DNA from: CAZEZY01 sp964516635
GTDB taxonomy: Bacteria; Pseudomonadota; Gammaproteobacteria; Burkholderiales; Burkholderiaceae_C
Direction of reading: 5' to 3'
Assembly (NCBI GenBank): GCA_964516635.1
Contig: CAZEZY010000007.1
Location: 1 to 33,537, forward strand
Length of the DNA: 33,537 bases
The notes below the pieces were generated by a model. It was not told the DNA's origin and did not search any database. It worked only from the letters and a program-made list of their open reading frames with translations. Below, piece after piece: positions 1-7,951 of the stretch. Made by a program: the position numbers and the translations under genes. Each line of letters begins with the position of its first letter. Position 1 is the first letter of the stretch.

Positions 1-359
1 GGGCCAGCATCTGCCGCGCGCTCATCCACGAGCCCAAGATGCTGCTGCTGGACGAACCCTTTGGCGCGCTCGATGCCTTTACCCGCGAAGAACTCTGGTG
101 CACCCTGCGTGACCTCTGGGAAGCGCAACGCTTCAACGTGATCCTGGTCACTCACGATCTGCGCGAAAGCGTGTTCCTGGCCGACACGGTGTACTGCATG
201 AGCCGGAGTCCGGGCCGCTTCGTGGTGCGTCGTGAAATCCCCATTCCCCGCACTCGCGACCTGGAAGTGACCTACAGCAACGAGTTCACCGACATCGTGC
301 ACGAACTGCGCGGCCACATCGGCGCCATGCGCAAGGCCGGCGCCACCATCAACCAGTGA
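1..359 (+). CDS. ABC transporter ATP-binding protein, SsuB/TauB-like (5' truncated)
   Basis: This is the C-terminal part of an ABC ATPase that powers import through the permease encoded next. The reading frame is open from the left edge (frame beginning at base 3), so the start, Walker A and most of the signature motif lie outside the window. Visible are the end of the signature helix (ASICRAL), Walker B and D-loop (MLLLDEPFGALDA) and the H-loop (VTHD), followed by the short C-terminal domain usual in nitrate/sulfonate/taurine-type ATPases. It ends 13 nt before the permease gene, consistent with one operon. Substrate cannot be read from the ATPase. The deaminase two genes downstream suggests a nucleobase-like compound, which is inference only. 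Confidence 0.9.
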   Translation, partial: ASICRALIHEPKMLLLDEPFGALDAFTREELWCTLRDLWEAQRFNVILVTHDLRESVFLADTVYCMSRSPGRFVVRREIPIPRTRDLEVTYSNEFTDIVHELRGHIGAMRKAGATINQ

Positions 360-372
360 ACGGAGCCCCGCC

Positions 373-1140
373 ATGAAGAAGAAACACATCGAACGCTGGT
401 CACCGCTCCTCCTCCTGCTGGCCATCCTCGTCATCTGGGAGGTCATCACCAGGGGCTTCGGGGTTTCGGAATTCATCTTTCCCAGCCCTTCGCGCATCTG
501 GGAGCAGACCCTTGAACACAAGACCACCATCCTGGGCCATGCCTGGCGCACCTACTGGGTGACCATGGCCGGCTTTGGCATTGCCATCGTGGTGGGGGTG
601 TTGCTGGGCTTCCTGATCGGCTCCTCCCGCCTCGCTTATGCGGCCATCTACCCCTTGATGACGGCCTTCAACGCCCTGCCGAAGGCGGCCTTCGTGCCCA
701 TTCTGGTGGTGTGGTTCGGCATCGGGATCGGTCCGGCCATCCTCACGGCGTTCCTGATCAGTTTCTTCCCCATCATGGTCAACATCGCCACCGGGCTGGC
801 CACGCTGGAGCCCGAGCTGGAAGACGTGCTGCGGGTGCTGGGCGCCAAACGCTGGGATGTGCTCACCAAGGTGGGCCTGCCGCGCTCCCTGCCCTATTTC
901 TTCGGCTCGCTGAAGGTCGCCATCACGCTGGCTTTCGTGGGCACCACGGTGTCGGAAATGACCGCCTCCAACGAAGGCATCGGCTACCTGCTCATCAGCG
1001 CGGGCTCTTCCATGCAGATGGGTCTGGCCTTCAGCGGCCTGCTCGTGGTGGGCGTCATGGCCATGGTGATGTACGAGCTGTTCAGCTGGGTGGAAAAGCA
1101 CACCACCGGCTGGGCGCACCGAGGCAGTCAGGCTGCCTGA
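373..1140 (+). CDS. ABC transporter permease, SsuC/TauC/ThiX-like
   Basis: Inner-membrane permease of 255 aa, the usual length for the BPD_transp_1 family of the sulfonate/taurine/pyrimidine-precursor group. A first membrane helix lies at about residues 10-28, followed by several more. The cytoplasmic EAA loop that contacts the ATPase is clear (about residues 150-180, with LRVLGAKRWDVLTKVGLP). The start is supported by GGAG at 362-365, 7 nt before the ATG. It follows the ATPase by 13 nt and precedes the deaminase by 9 nt. The transported compound is not identifiable from sequence; candidates are purine or pyrimidine bases or related N-heterocycles, argued only from the neighbouring deaminase. 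A binding protein for this transporter may lie upstream of the window or be the lipoprotein at 1698. Confidence 0.92.
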   Translation: MKKKHIERWSPLLLLLAILVIWEVITRGFGVSEFIFPSPSRIWEQTLEHKTTILGHAWRTYWVTMAGFGIAIVVGVLLGFLIGSSRLAYAAIYPLMTAFNALPKAAFVPILVVWFGIGIGPAILTAFLISFFPIMVNIATGLATLEPELEDVLRVLGAKRWDVLTKVGLPRSLPYFFGSLKVAITLAFVGTTVSEMTASNEGIGYLLISAGSSMQMGLAFSGLLVVGVMAMVMYELFSWVEKHTTGWAHRGSQAA

Positions 1141-1149
1141 CGCCCGGTC

Positions 1150-1626
1150 ATGACCCCCGAGCAGATCGAGCGCCACCTGCGGCGGGCCAATGACGTGGCT
1201 CGCCGGGCCGCCGCCATGGGCCGCCACCCGTTCGGTGCCCTGCTGGTGGCGCCCGATGGCGAAACGGTGCTGGCCGAGCAAGGCAACATCGACACCGTGC
1301 ACCATGCCGAAGCCACCCTGGCACGCACGGTGTCACTCAACTACCCGGCCGATTACCTGTGGGGCTGCACCCTGGTCACCACGTTCGAGCCGTGTGCCAT
1401 GTGCACCGGAACGGTCTACTGGGCCCACATCGGACGCATCGTTTACGGGGCCAGCGAAGCCGATCTGCTGGCCCTGACCGGCAGCCATCCGGAAAACCCC
1501 ACCCTCTCCCTGCCTTGCCGTGAGGTGATCGCCCGGGGGCAGAAGCGCATCGAGGTGATCGGGCCGGTGCCCGCCCTGCGGGCCGAAATGCTCGGACCGC
1601 ACCAGGATTTCTGGCGGCTGCGATAG
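1150..1626 (+). CDS. Zinc-dependent nucleobase/nucleoside deaminase (CDA/guanine deaminase-like)
   Basis: Cytosolic hydrolytic deaminase of 158 aa in the cytidine deaminase-like fold. The zinc site is intact: H52-A53-E54 (His ligand and catalytic Glu) and P81-C82-A83-M84-C85 (two Cys ligands). Length and motif spacing fit the small GuaD/TadA/cytosine-deaminase group. TadA itself is less likely because the gene sits in a transport operon, 9 nt after the permease, with no good Shine-Dalgarno and probable translational coupling. A role removing the amino group from an imported base and releasing ammonia fits a window devoted to nitrogen acquisition. The exact substrate (guanine, cytosine, another aminated heterocycle) is not resolved. 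Confidence 0.85.
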   Translation: MTPEQIERHLRRANDVARRAAAMGRHPFGALLVAPDGETVLAEQGNIDTVHHAEATLARTVSLNYPADYLWGCTLVTTFEPCAMCTGTVYWAHIGRIVYGASEADLLALTGSHPENPTLSLPCREVIARGQKRIEVIGPVPALRAEMLGPHQDFWRLR

Positions 1627-1662
1627 TTTTAACCATTGCGTTTGATTTTTCGCAGTACGACC

Positions 1663-1691
1663 TTCACTGCGAACGGCCCTTGACTTATAGT
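1663..1691 (+). promoter_or_regulatory. Candidate sigma-70 promoter of the binding-protein/kinase unit
   Basis: TTCACT at 1663-1668 (4/6 to the -35 consensus) and TATAGT at 1686-1691 (5/6 to the -10 consensus) are separated by 17 bp. The expected transcript start is about 1697-1698, at the ATG of the downstream gene, so the mRNA would be leaderless. No Shine-Dalgarno sequence precedes that ATG. Prediction from sequence only. Confidence 0.5.
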
Positions 1692-1697
1692 CGAGCA

Positions 1698-2681
1698 ATG
1701 TGGCGTTTTTTCCATTCTTCATTGCACAGGCGGCGCTGGCTGCAATGGGGGGCCGTTTCTGCCGGGGCCTGGATCCTCGCCGGCTGCACACAACCCGTCA
1801 ACCCACTGAGAGTGGGTAGCCTGTCTTTCCCGGGTTATGAACCGTTGTTTGTGGCGCGCGAACAGGGCTGGCTCAACCCGGACCAGGTTCGTCTGGTCGA
1901 AATGCATTCCAACGCCGACACGCTACGGGCGCTGACGTCTGGCCGTCTGGAAGCCGGTCAAATGACACTCGACGAATTCCTGACCCTTCGGGCCGGCGGA
2001 CAGGATGTTCGCATTCTGGCGGTTTTGGATATTTCAGAAGGGGCCGACGTGATCATGGCGCGGCCAGGGCTCAAACTCCCCGTGACTCCCCAAAGGTTGC
2101 GCATCGCCATGGAAGAGGGCACCGTGGGAGCGATTGTGCTGGCGAGGTTTCTGGCGCAGCAGGGACTGGCCCCATCGGATGTGCGCAAAACCTCGGTGCC
2201 TTTCGGTTCGCATGTGGCCGCTTACCGCCAGGGCATGCACGACCTGATCGTGACCGCCGAACCCTGGGCCACCGAGATCGAGGCCAGCGGTGGCACCCGC
2301 ATTTTTGACAGCCGCGCCATTCCCGGCCTGATCGTGGACGTGCTGGCGGCGCGAACCGACACCCTGACCCCCTTCGGGCCCGGCTACGAGCACCTGGTCG
2401 AATCGCATTTCCGGGCCCTGCGCTGGATGGCGGTCAATCCCCAGGAAGCGGCTCGGATCATGGCCCCCCGGTTGCAAGTCCCGGAGGCCGATGTACCTGC
2501 CACCTTCCGTGGCCTGCGCCAACCCGACGCAGCGACCTCGCGCGAGTTGCTGCAGGCAGGCAGCGAACTGGAGGGCAACCTGTTTCGACTGGCCCGCATG
2601 ATGCGTGACCAGCAACTGATGCCCGATGTCGAACTGCGCGGACCGTTTTTCGAACCCCGCTTCCACCCCCCGGTGCGTTGA
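1698..2681 (+). CDS. Lipoprotein solute-binding protein, NMT1/SsuA-like
   Basis: Periplasmic binding protein of 327 aa, probably lipid-anchored: a basic N-terminus (RRR at 11-13), a hydrophobic stretch and a lipobox ILAGC with Cys30 as the modified residue. The fold resembles the NMT1/THI5/SsuA type II binding proteins (early strand LRVGSLSFPGYEPLFVA, then alternating strand and helix). ATG 1698 is preferred; an in-frame TTG at 1680 overlaps the promoter-like hexamers. The stop overlaps the next start by one base (TGATG), so translation with the histidine kinase is likely coupled. This linkage suggests that the protein presents a ligand to the kinase, perhaps in addition to serving the ABC transporter upstream. 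Ligand unknown. Confidence 0.85.
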   Translation: MWRFFHSSLHRRRWLQWGAVSAGAWILAGCTQPVNPLRVGSLSFPGYEPLFVAREQGWLNPDQVRLVEMHSNADTLRALTSGRLEAGQMTLDEFLTLRAGGQDVRILAVLDISEGADVIMARPGLKLPVTPQRLRIAMEEGTVGAIVLARFLAQQGLAPSDVRKTSVPFGSHVAAYRQGMHDLIVTAEPWATEIEASGGTRIFDSRAIPGLIVDVLAARTDTLTPFGPGYEHLVESHFRALRWMAVNPQEAARIMAPRLQVPEADVPATFRGLRQPDAATSRELLQAGSELEGNLFRLARMMRDQQLMPDVELRGPFFEPRFHPPVR

Positions 2682-5600
2682 TGTACCTCCTGAAGCTTCG
2701 CAACCTTCTGCCCCTGATCATCGCGGTGCTGACCCTCATCACCCTCATGATCAGTTTTCAGCAGGCCCAGCGGGATGCGTTTGCACACCTCTCCTACCAG
2801 GCCCGGGACGATGCCTTGCTGTTCGCCGAAGACCTGGCCCGCTGGGCCGAGCGTGATCTGGTGGAGCACCCGGAAAAGCTGGCGTCGGAAATCGCCATGC
2901 GCGCCACCGACCGGCGTGTGGCGACCATCGCCCTGATCGATCCGAACGGGGTGGTGATCCAATCGCATCGGCTGGCATGGCGGGGCGGGGTGGCCAGCCA
3001 AGTCATCCCGGCATGGGACACCAGCTTGTTTCAGCGCGTGGCCAACCCCAACTTCAAGGGCCTCGAACTGAAACAGGATGGGCTGCGCATCGTGGTGATG
3101 TCACCTTACACACCCCCAGCATCTCCTGAGGAGCTGAGAAGCCTTCAACGCGGTGTGGCCTATGTGGTTTTTGACCTGAGCCGTGAATGGGACATGGTGC
3201 AGCAGAGCACCTGGAATCGTTTCGCCCCCTTTGCGGGTGGGGCCCTGCTGGCGCTGTTATGGCTGGGCTGGTGGTTGAGGCGGTTTGTCACACAACCACT
3301 GGCCCGACTGAATGCGGCCAGCGAGGCCTTCATGAACGGCCAGCCAGTTCTTCCGGTACCCGTGAGTGGTCCACTCGAAATTGCCCAGCTGAGCCGGACC
3401 TTCAACAGCATGATCGAGACCGTTCAGTCCTCGCAGAAAGCCTTGCAGGAAAGCCAGCAGCATTTTCTGGAACTGTCGAATGCGGGCAGCGCACTGGTCT
3501 GGCGCTGCAACCCGAAAGGCCAGTTGACCTACGTGAACGAGGCCTGGTTGCGTTTCAGCGGACAAACCGTTCAACAGTTGCTCGGCAAAACCTGGATCGA
3601 ACGGCTGCACCCCGATGACTCCCCTGCCATCCAGACCGTGTTTTCTGATGCGGTTCGACAGAGACAACGCTTCACCAGCGAATTCCGGATGCAGAACCAG
3701 GACGGGGCATACCGCTGGCTGGTCTGCGACGGTTCCCCCCAGCTGACCGAAGCGGGATCGGTCTCGGGCTTCATTGGTTACTGCATCGACGTGACCGACC
3801 GCAAAGAAGCCGCCCTGGCCCGTGAACAGACCGAAGCGCACATGGCCGGCATCATCCACAGCGCAATGGATGCCTTCATCACCGCCGACGAGCAGCAGCG
3901 CATCCGTGTGTTCAATCCCGCCGCAGAAGCCATGTTCGGCTACCGAGCCGAGGACATCATCGGCCAGTCGCTTGAGCGGCTCATACCGGCCTCATCCCGA
4001 GCAGGGCATGGTGAGAAGATGCGCAGCCTGGCTCGCGAGGGCGTGACCGCCATCGGCGCACGCCGGTCCACATCGCTCAATGGTTTGCGTGCCAGTGGGA
4101 CAACCTTTCCGATCGAGGCATCGGTTTCTCGCCATCGTGTGGGGGACGAAACCCTGTTCACCGCCATCATCCGAGACATCACCGAGGCCGAGCAGCAGCG
4201 GCATGAAATCGAATCCCTGAACGCCAGCCTGGAGCAGCGGGTCATCGAACGCACCAACGAACTGGCGCTCGCCAACGCCGAACTGGAACAAGCTCGCCAT
4301 CTGGCCGAAGACGCCTCGAAGGCCAAGTCCGACTTCCTGGCCAACGTGAGCCACGAAATCCGGACGCCGATGAATGCCATCATCGGCATGAGCCACCTGC
4401 TCTCCCGGACCGAGCTCAACCATCGACAGATCGATTACCTCCAGAAAATCCAGCACTCGGCGCAACACCTGCTGGGTCTGCTGAACGACATCCTCGATTT
4501 CTCCAAGATCGAAGCCAACAAGCTCAGCCTCGAGCACATCGAATTCGATCTGTCACGGGTGCTCGACACCTGCGCCAGCCTGATCAACGAAAAGGCCACC
4601 AGCAAGGGGCTGGAACTGCTGTTCGATGTGGCGCCGGATGTGCCTCTGAGCCTGATCGGCGACCCGCTGCGGCTGGGGCAGATCCTGACCAACTATGCCA
4701 ACAACGCCGTCAAGTTCACCGAAAAGGGCGAAGTGCGGCTGGCTGTGAAGCGGTTGGAACGAGAGGGTGACGAAGTCCGGCTGCGTTTCGAGGTACGCGA
4801 CACCGGGATCGGCTTGTCGACCGAACAGATGACCACCCTCTTTCGCAGCTTCCAGCAGGCCGATACCTCCACCTCCCGCAAGTTTGGCGGTACCGGTCTG
4901 GGCCTGGCCATCGTCAAGCGGCTGGCCACCATGATGGGTGGCGAAGTGGGCGTGGAATCGAAGCTCGGCGAAGGTTCCACCTTCTGGTTCACGGCCCAAC
5001 TGAGGCAAGGGCACGGCACGCACCGGCCCGTGCCGGGTGACGCCATGCGCAACCGGCGTGTGCTGGTGGTGGACGACAATCCCAGGGCCCGCGAACTGCT
5101 CACCCAGCAGTTGCTAGAGCTGCAGTTCATGGCCGATGCCGTGGACAGCGGTGAGGCCGCACTGGCCCGGATGACCGCCGCCGCCACCCAGGGCCGACCC
5201 TATGACGCGGCGCTGATCGACTGGCAGATGCCTGGCATGGACGGACTGGACACCGCCCAGGCCATACGCCAACAACTGCGTGACCATGCGCCACACATGG
5301 CGCTGGTCACCGGCTTCAGCCACGAGGACGTGGCCGACCGGGCCCGCGAAGTCGGGATGGACGTGGTGCTGACCAAACCCGTGACGCCATCAGCCCTCTA
5401 CGACACCATGGTCGAACTCCTGGCAGGCGATCCACCATCGGTCCAGGACCTCACGGCTGAGTCGGCAAACGCACTGGCGCAGTCGGGGCAACTGGCCCGT
5501 CGCCGGGGCGCCCGGGTGCTGGTGGTGGAAGACAACGACATCAACCTGCAGGTGGCCCGCGAAATACTGCAGAGCGTCGGCCTGCTGGTGGACACGGCCG

Positions 5601-6562
5601 ACAACGGCGCCTTGGGCGTTGAAGCGGTGAAGCAGCAGGGCCCGTACGCGCTGGTGCTGATGGACATGCAGATGCCCGTCATGGACGGCATCCAGGCCAC
5701 GCATGCCATTCGAGCAGACCCACGCCATGCCGACTTGCCGATTGTGGCCATGACAGCCAATGCCATGACCCAGGATCGCGCGCGATGCAAAGCCGCTGGC
5801 ATGAACGACTTCCTGAGCAAGCCGTTCGACCTGGATCAGTTGTGGAACATCATCCTCCGCTGGATTCCGGAACGCGCGGGCTATCAGCCACCACCCCTCC
5901 CTCAAAACGACAGCGCCCCCCCTGAATCGCACCGCTTCAATGACATCCCCGGGCTGGATTCGGTCCAGGGCCTCAGGCGCTGTGGGGGCAATGCCCGGTT
6001 CTACGGCCAGTTGCTTGAACAGTTCGTCGAGGAACAAGGCCATGTGCCGGAACAGATGGCGCAGGCGCTGGACCAGGACGAGCTGGCACAGGCTTACCAC
6101 CTGAGCCACACCCTCAAGGGCGTGGCCGGCAATCTGGGCGCGCATGCGGTGCAGCAACTGGCCGAGACCTTGAACCAACAGTTGCACCTCTCGGACGAAC
6201 ACTTCAACCCCACAGCCGCCACGGCCACGCTGGCCAAACTGGCGATCGAGATGGACCGGCTGATCGGTGCCCTGAAACCGGCACTGGCCACCCCGAGCCC
6301 GAGCGGCGAAGCGGTGGCCCCACCGCAGGGCGATCGACCGGTTCCTCCCGCCCAGTGGCTGGAACCCCTGAAAGCCTTGCTGACCGATGGCGATTCCGCC
6401 GCCATCGAATGGATGTCATTGCGCATCGACACCCTGAAAGCCCAGTTGGGCGAGCACTTCGAGGCCTTCGAGCAAGCCATGCTGCATTACGACTTCGACG
6501 CCGCGCTCGAACAGTTGCAGCAATGGCCAACGCCTCCCCCAACCGAAAGCGAGCCTTCCTGA
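2681..6562 (+). CDS. Hybrid sensor histidine kinase: sensor-HAMP-PAS-PAS-HisKA-HATPase-REC-REC-HPt
   Basis: Membrane phosphorelay kinase of 1293 aa. Order of parts (approximate residues): TM1 9-27; periplasmic sensor 28-180, PAS/Cache-like; TM2 181-203; HAMP 203-255; PAS1 261-375; PAS2 388-505; coiled coil 510-545; HisKA with His558 in HEIRTP; HATPase with N-box Asn671, G1 DTGIGL and G2 GGTGLGLAI; receiver 1 with Asp847; receiver 2 with Asp995; HPt with His1143 in SHTLKG; then a tail of about 110 residues. All phosphorelay residues are present. The ATG at 2681 overlaps the binding-protein stop by one base. The HPt could pass phosphate to the REC domain of the HD-GYP protein downstream, or back through the two internal receivers. 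The ligand is inferred to arrive via the adjacent binding protein. Confidence 0.93.
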   Translation: MYLLKLRNLLPLIIAVLTLITLMISFQQAQRDAFAHLSYQARDDALLFAEDLARWAERDLVEHPEKLASEIAMRATDRRVATIALIDPNGVVIQSHRLAWRGGVASQVIPAWDTSLFQRVANPNFKGLELKQDGLRIVVMSPYTPPASPEELRSLQRGVAYVVFDLSREWDMVQQSTWNRFAPFAGGALLALLWLGWWLRRFVTQPLARLNAASEAFMNGQPVLPVPVSGPLEIAQLSRTFNSMIETVQSSQKALQESQQHFLELSNAGSALVWRCNPKGQLTYVNEAWLRFSGQTVQQLLGKTWIERLHPDDSPAIQTVFSDAVRQRQRFTSEFRMQNQDGAYRWLVCDGSPQLTEAGSVSGFIGYCIDVTDRKEAALAREQTEAHMAGIIHSAMDAFITADEQQRIRVFNPAAEAMFGYRAEDIIGQSLERLIPASSRAGHGEKMRSLAREGVTAIGARRSTSLNGLRASGTTFPIEASVSRHRVGDETLFTAIIRDITEAEQQRHEIESLNASLEQRVIERTNELALANAELEQARHLAEDASKAKSDFLANVSHEIRTPMNAIIGMSHLLSRTELNHRQIDYLQKIQHSAQHLLGLLNDILDFSKIEANKLSLEHIEFDLSRVLDTCASLINEKATSKGLELLFDVAPDVPLSLIGDPLRLGQILTNYANNAVKFTEKGEVRLAVKRLEREGDEVRLRFEVRDTGIGLSTEQMTTLFRSFQQADTSTSRKFGGTGLGLAIVKRLATMMGGEVGVESKLGEGSTFWFTAQLRQGHGTHRPVPGDAMRNRRVLVVDDNPRARELLTQQLLELQFMADAVDSGEAALARMTAAATQGRPYDAALIDWQMPGMDGLDTAQAIRQQLRDHAPHMALVTGFSHEDVADRAREVGMDVVLTKPVTPSALYDTMVELLAGDPPSVQDLTAESANALAQSGQLARRRGARVLVVEDNDINLQVAREILQSVGLLVDTADNGALGVEAVKQQGPYALVLMDMQMPVMDGIQATHAIRADPRHADLPIVAMTANAMTQDRARCKAAGMNDFLSKPFDLDQLWNIILRWIPERAGYQPPPLPQNDSAPPESHRFNDIPGLDSVQGLRRCGGNARFYGQLLEQFVEEQGHVPEQMAQALDQDELAQAYHLSHTLKGVAGNLGAHAVQQLAETLNQQLHLSDEHFNPTAATATLAKLAIEMDRLIGALKPALATPSPSGEAVAPPQGDRPVPPAQWLEPLKALLTDGDSAAIEWMSLRIDTLKAQLGEHFEAFEQAMLHYDFDAALEQLQQWPTPPPTESEPS

Positions 6563-6770
6563 ACCCCGAATTCCTTCATCGCCTTTACCCTGCCGCCAGG
6601 GTCTGGTGCCTCGCCGTGGGGTGACTGGCTCGAACGGGGGCGGCGATTCGACGCGACACCGGTGGGCATCACCCTCAAGAAAGACCGGGAAGCCCATGAC
6701 CTCGGTCACGGGGCGCTCATGCTGCATCGGGGCTGGCATTGCCCGGTTGTGGTGAAAGCCCTGAAAGATC

Positions 6771-6798
6771 TTGTGTTATCCGGTGCAGCGGCTATGCT
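6771..6798 (+). promoter_or_regulatory. Weak promoter candidate ahead of the HD-GYP gene
   Basis: The 273-bp gap between the hybrid kinase and the HD-GYP gene (6563-6835) has no convincing gene on either strand. TTGTGT at 6771-6776 and TATGCT at 6793-6798 with a 16-bp spacer give a poor sigma-70 match (3/6 and 4/6). A GGAAGGG tract at 6807-6813 is too far from the ATG at 6836 to be its ribosome site. I see no T-tailed terminator after the kinase gene, so read-through is possible. Confidence 0.2.
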
Positions 6799-6835
6799 CA
6801 ACCCCTGGAAGGGACATGACCCCACGAGTGACACG

Positions 6836-7933
6836 ATGACTTCAACCGATCAGCAACCCAGCATCATGGTGGTGGACGACACGGCGCAAAATCTGGCCCT
6901 GATGTCCGAACTCCTGCGACCGCAGTACCGGGTGGTGGTGGCCAACTCCGGGGAGCGGGCGCTGAAACTGCTGCATGCCGGCAAACAGCCCGACCTGATC
7001 CTGCTCGACATCATGATGCCGGAAATGGATGGCTACGAGGTCATCCGCCGGCTCAAGGCCGATCCCGAAACCGAGCGCATCCCGGTGGTGTTCCTGACGG
7101 CCAAGTCCGAAGTGGAAGACGAAGCCATGGGCCTGTCGCTGGGCGCAGTGGACTACATCACCAAGCCCATCAGCCCACCGATTGTGCTGGCGCGGGTACA
7201 GACCCACATCACGCTCAAGGCCTCTGCCGACTTCCTGCGCAACAAGGCGGCCTTCCTGGAAGCCGAGGTGGCCAAGCGCACCTGGCAGGTCGAGGCCATT
7301 CAGGACGTGACCGTGCTGGCGATGTCGTCACTGGCCGAAACGCGTGACAACGAAACCGGCAACCACATCCTGCGCACCCAGCGCTATGTGCGCTGCCTGG
7401 CTGAACACCTGCGTGACCACCCCCGCTTCAAGGCCCTGCTCACGCCCGAATACATCCAGTTGCTGTTCAAGTCGGCGCCCCTGCACGACATCGGCAAAAT
7501 CGGCATCCCGGACCATATCCTGCTCAAACCCGGCAAGCTGACACCCGAAGAGTTCGAGATCATGAAAACGCACACCACCATCGGCTACGAGTCGATCGTG
7601 CGAGCCGAGAAATCGATGAGCGGCGCAGTCAGTTTTCTGCGTCTGGCCAAGGAAATTGCGCTGTCTCACCAGGAAAAGTGGGACGGCAGCGGCTACCCGG
7701 AAGCCCTCAAGGGCGATGCCATCCCGGTGTCGGCCCGGCTCATGGCCCTGGCCGATGTGTACGATGCCCTCATCAGCAAGCGGGTCTACAAACCCGCTTT
7801 CGGCCACGAGGTGTCCGTCCGCATCATCTCGGCCGGGCGCAACAAGCACTTCGACCCCGACATCGTGGACGCCTTCCTCGCCGTGCACGAGGAGTTTCGA
7901 GCCATCGCAAAAAGCTTTGCCGACGAGGATTAA
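6836..7933 (+). CDS. Response regulator with HD-GYP domain (cyclic-di-GMP phosphodiesterase)
   Basis: Cytosolic regulator of 365 aa that should hydrolyse cyclic-di-GMP when its receiver is phosphorylated. The REC domain occupies about residues 8-125 with acidic D14-D15, phosphoacceptor Asp58 and the conserved Lys in TKPI. A short linker leads to an HD-GYP domain with the metal-binding HDIGK (His217-Asp218) and the GYP signature at 286-288 (EKWDGSGYP), so the catalytic set looks intact. ATG 6836 gives the usual N-terminus just before the first receiver strand; only a weak GAG lies 7 nt upstream. It is the likely output of the hybrid kinase upstream (its HPt can donate to Asp58). ureD starts 18 nt after its stop, so the two may share a transcript. 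Confidence 0.92.
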   Translation: MTSTDQQPSIMVVDDTAQNLALMSELLRPQYRVVVANSGERALKLLHAGKQPDLILLDIMMPEMDGYEVIRRLKADPETERIPVVFLTAKSEVEDEAMGLSLGAVDYITKPISPPIVLARVQTHITLKASADFLRNKAAFLEAEVAKRTWQVEAIQDVTVLAMSSLAETRDNETGNHILRTQRYVRCLAEHLRDHPRFKALLTPEYIQLLFKSAPLHDIGKIGIPDHILLKPGKLTPEEFEIMKTHTTIGYESIVRAEKSMSGAVSFLRLAKEIALSHQEKWDGSGYPEALKGDAIPVSARLMALADVYDALISKRVYKPAFGHEVSVRIISAGRNKHFDPDIVDAFLAVHEEFRAIAKSFADED

Positions 7934-7951
7934 GCCTACCCCGATCCCATC

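Noticed and set aside
6684..6704. Imperfect hairpin CCCATGAC-CTCG-GTCACGGG after the hybrid kinase gene
   Set aside because: One mismatch and no T-run downstream; not convincing as a terminator.
6662..6835. N-terminal extension of the HD-GYP protein
   Set aside because: The added 58 residues have no domain and would place the receiver unusually far in; the ATG at 6836 fits the family.
6816..6839. Seven-codon leader peptide after GGAAGGG, with its stop overlapping the HD-GYP ATG
   Set aside because: The Shine-Dalgarno-like tract is only 2 nt from its ATG, too close for initiation; likely chance.
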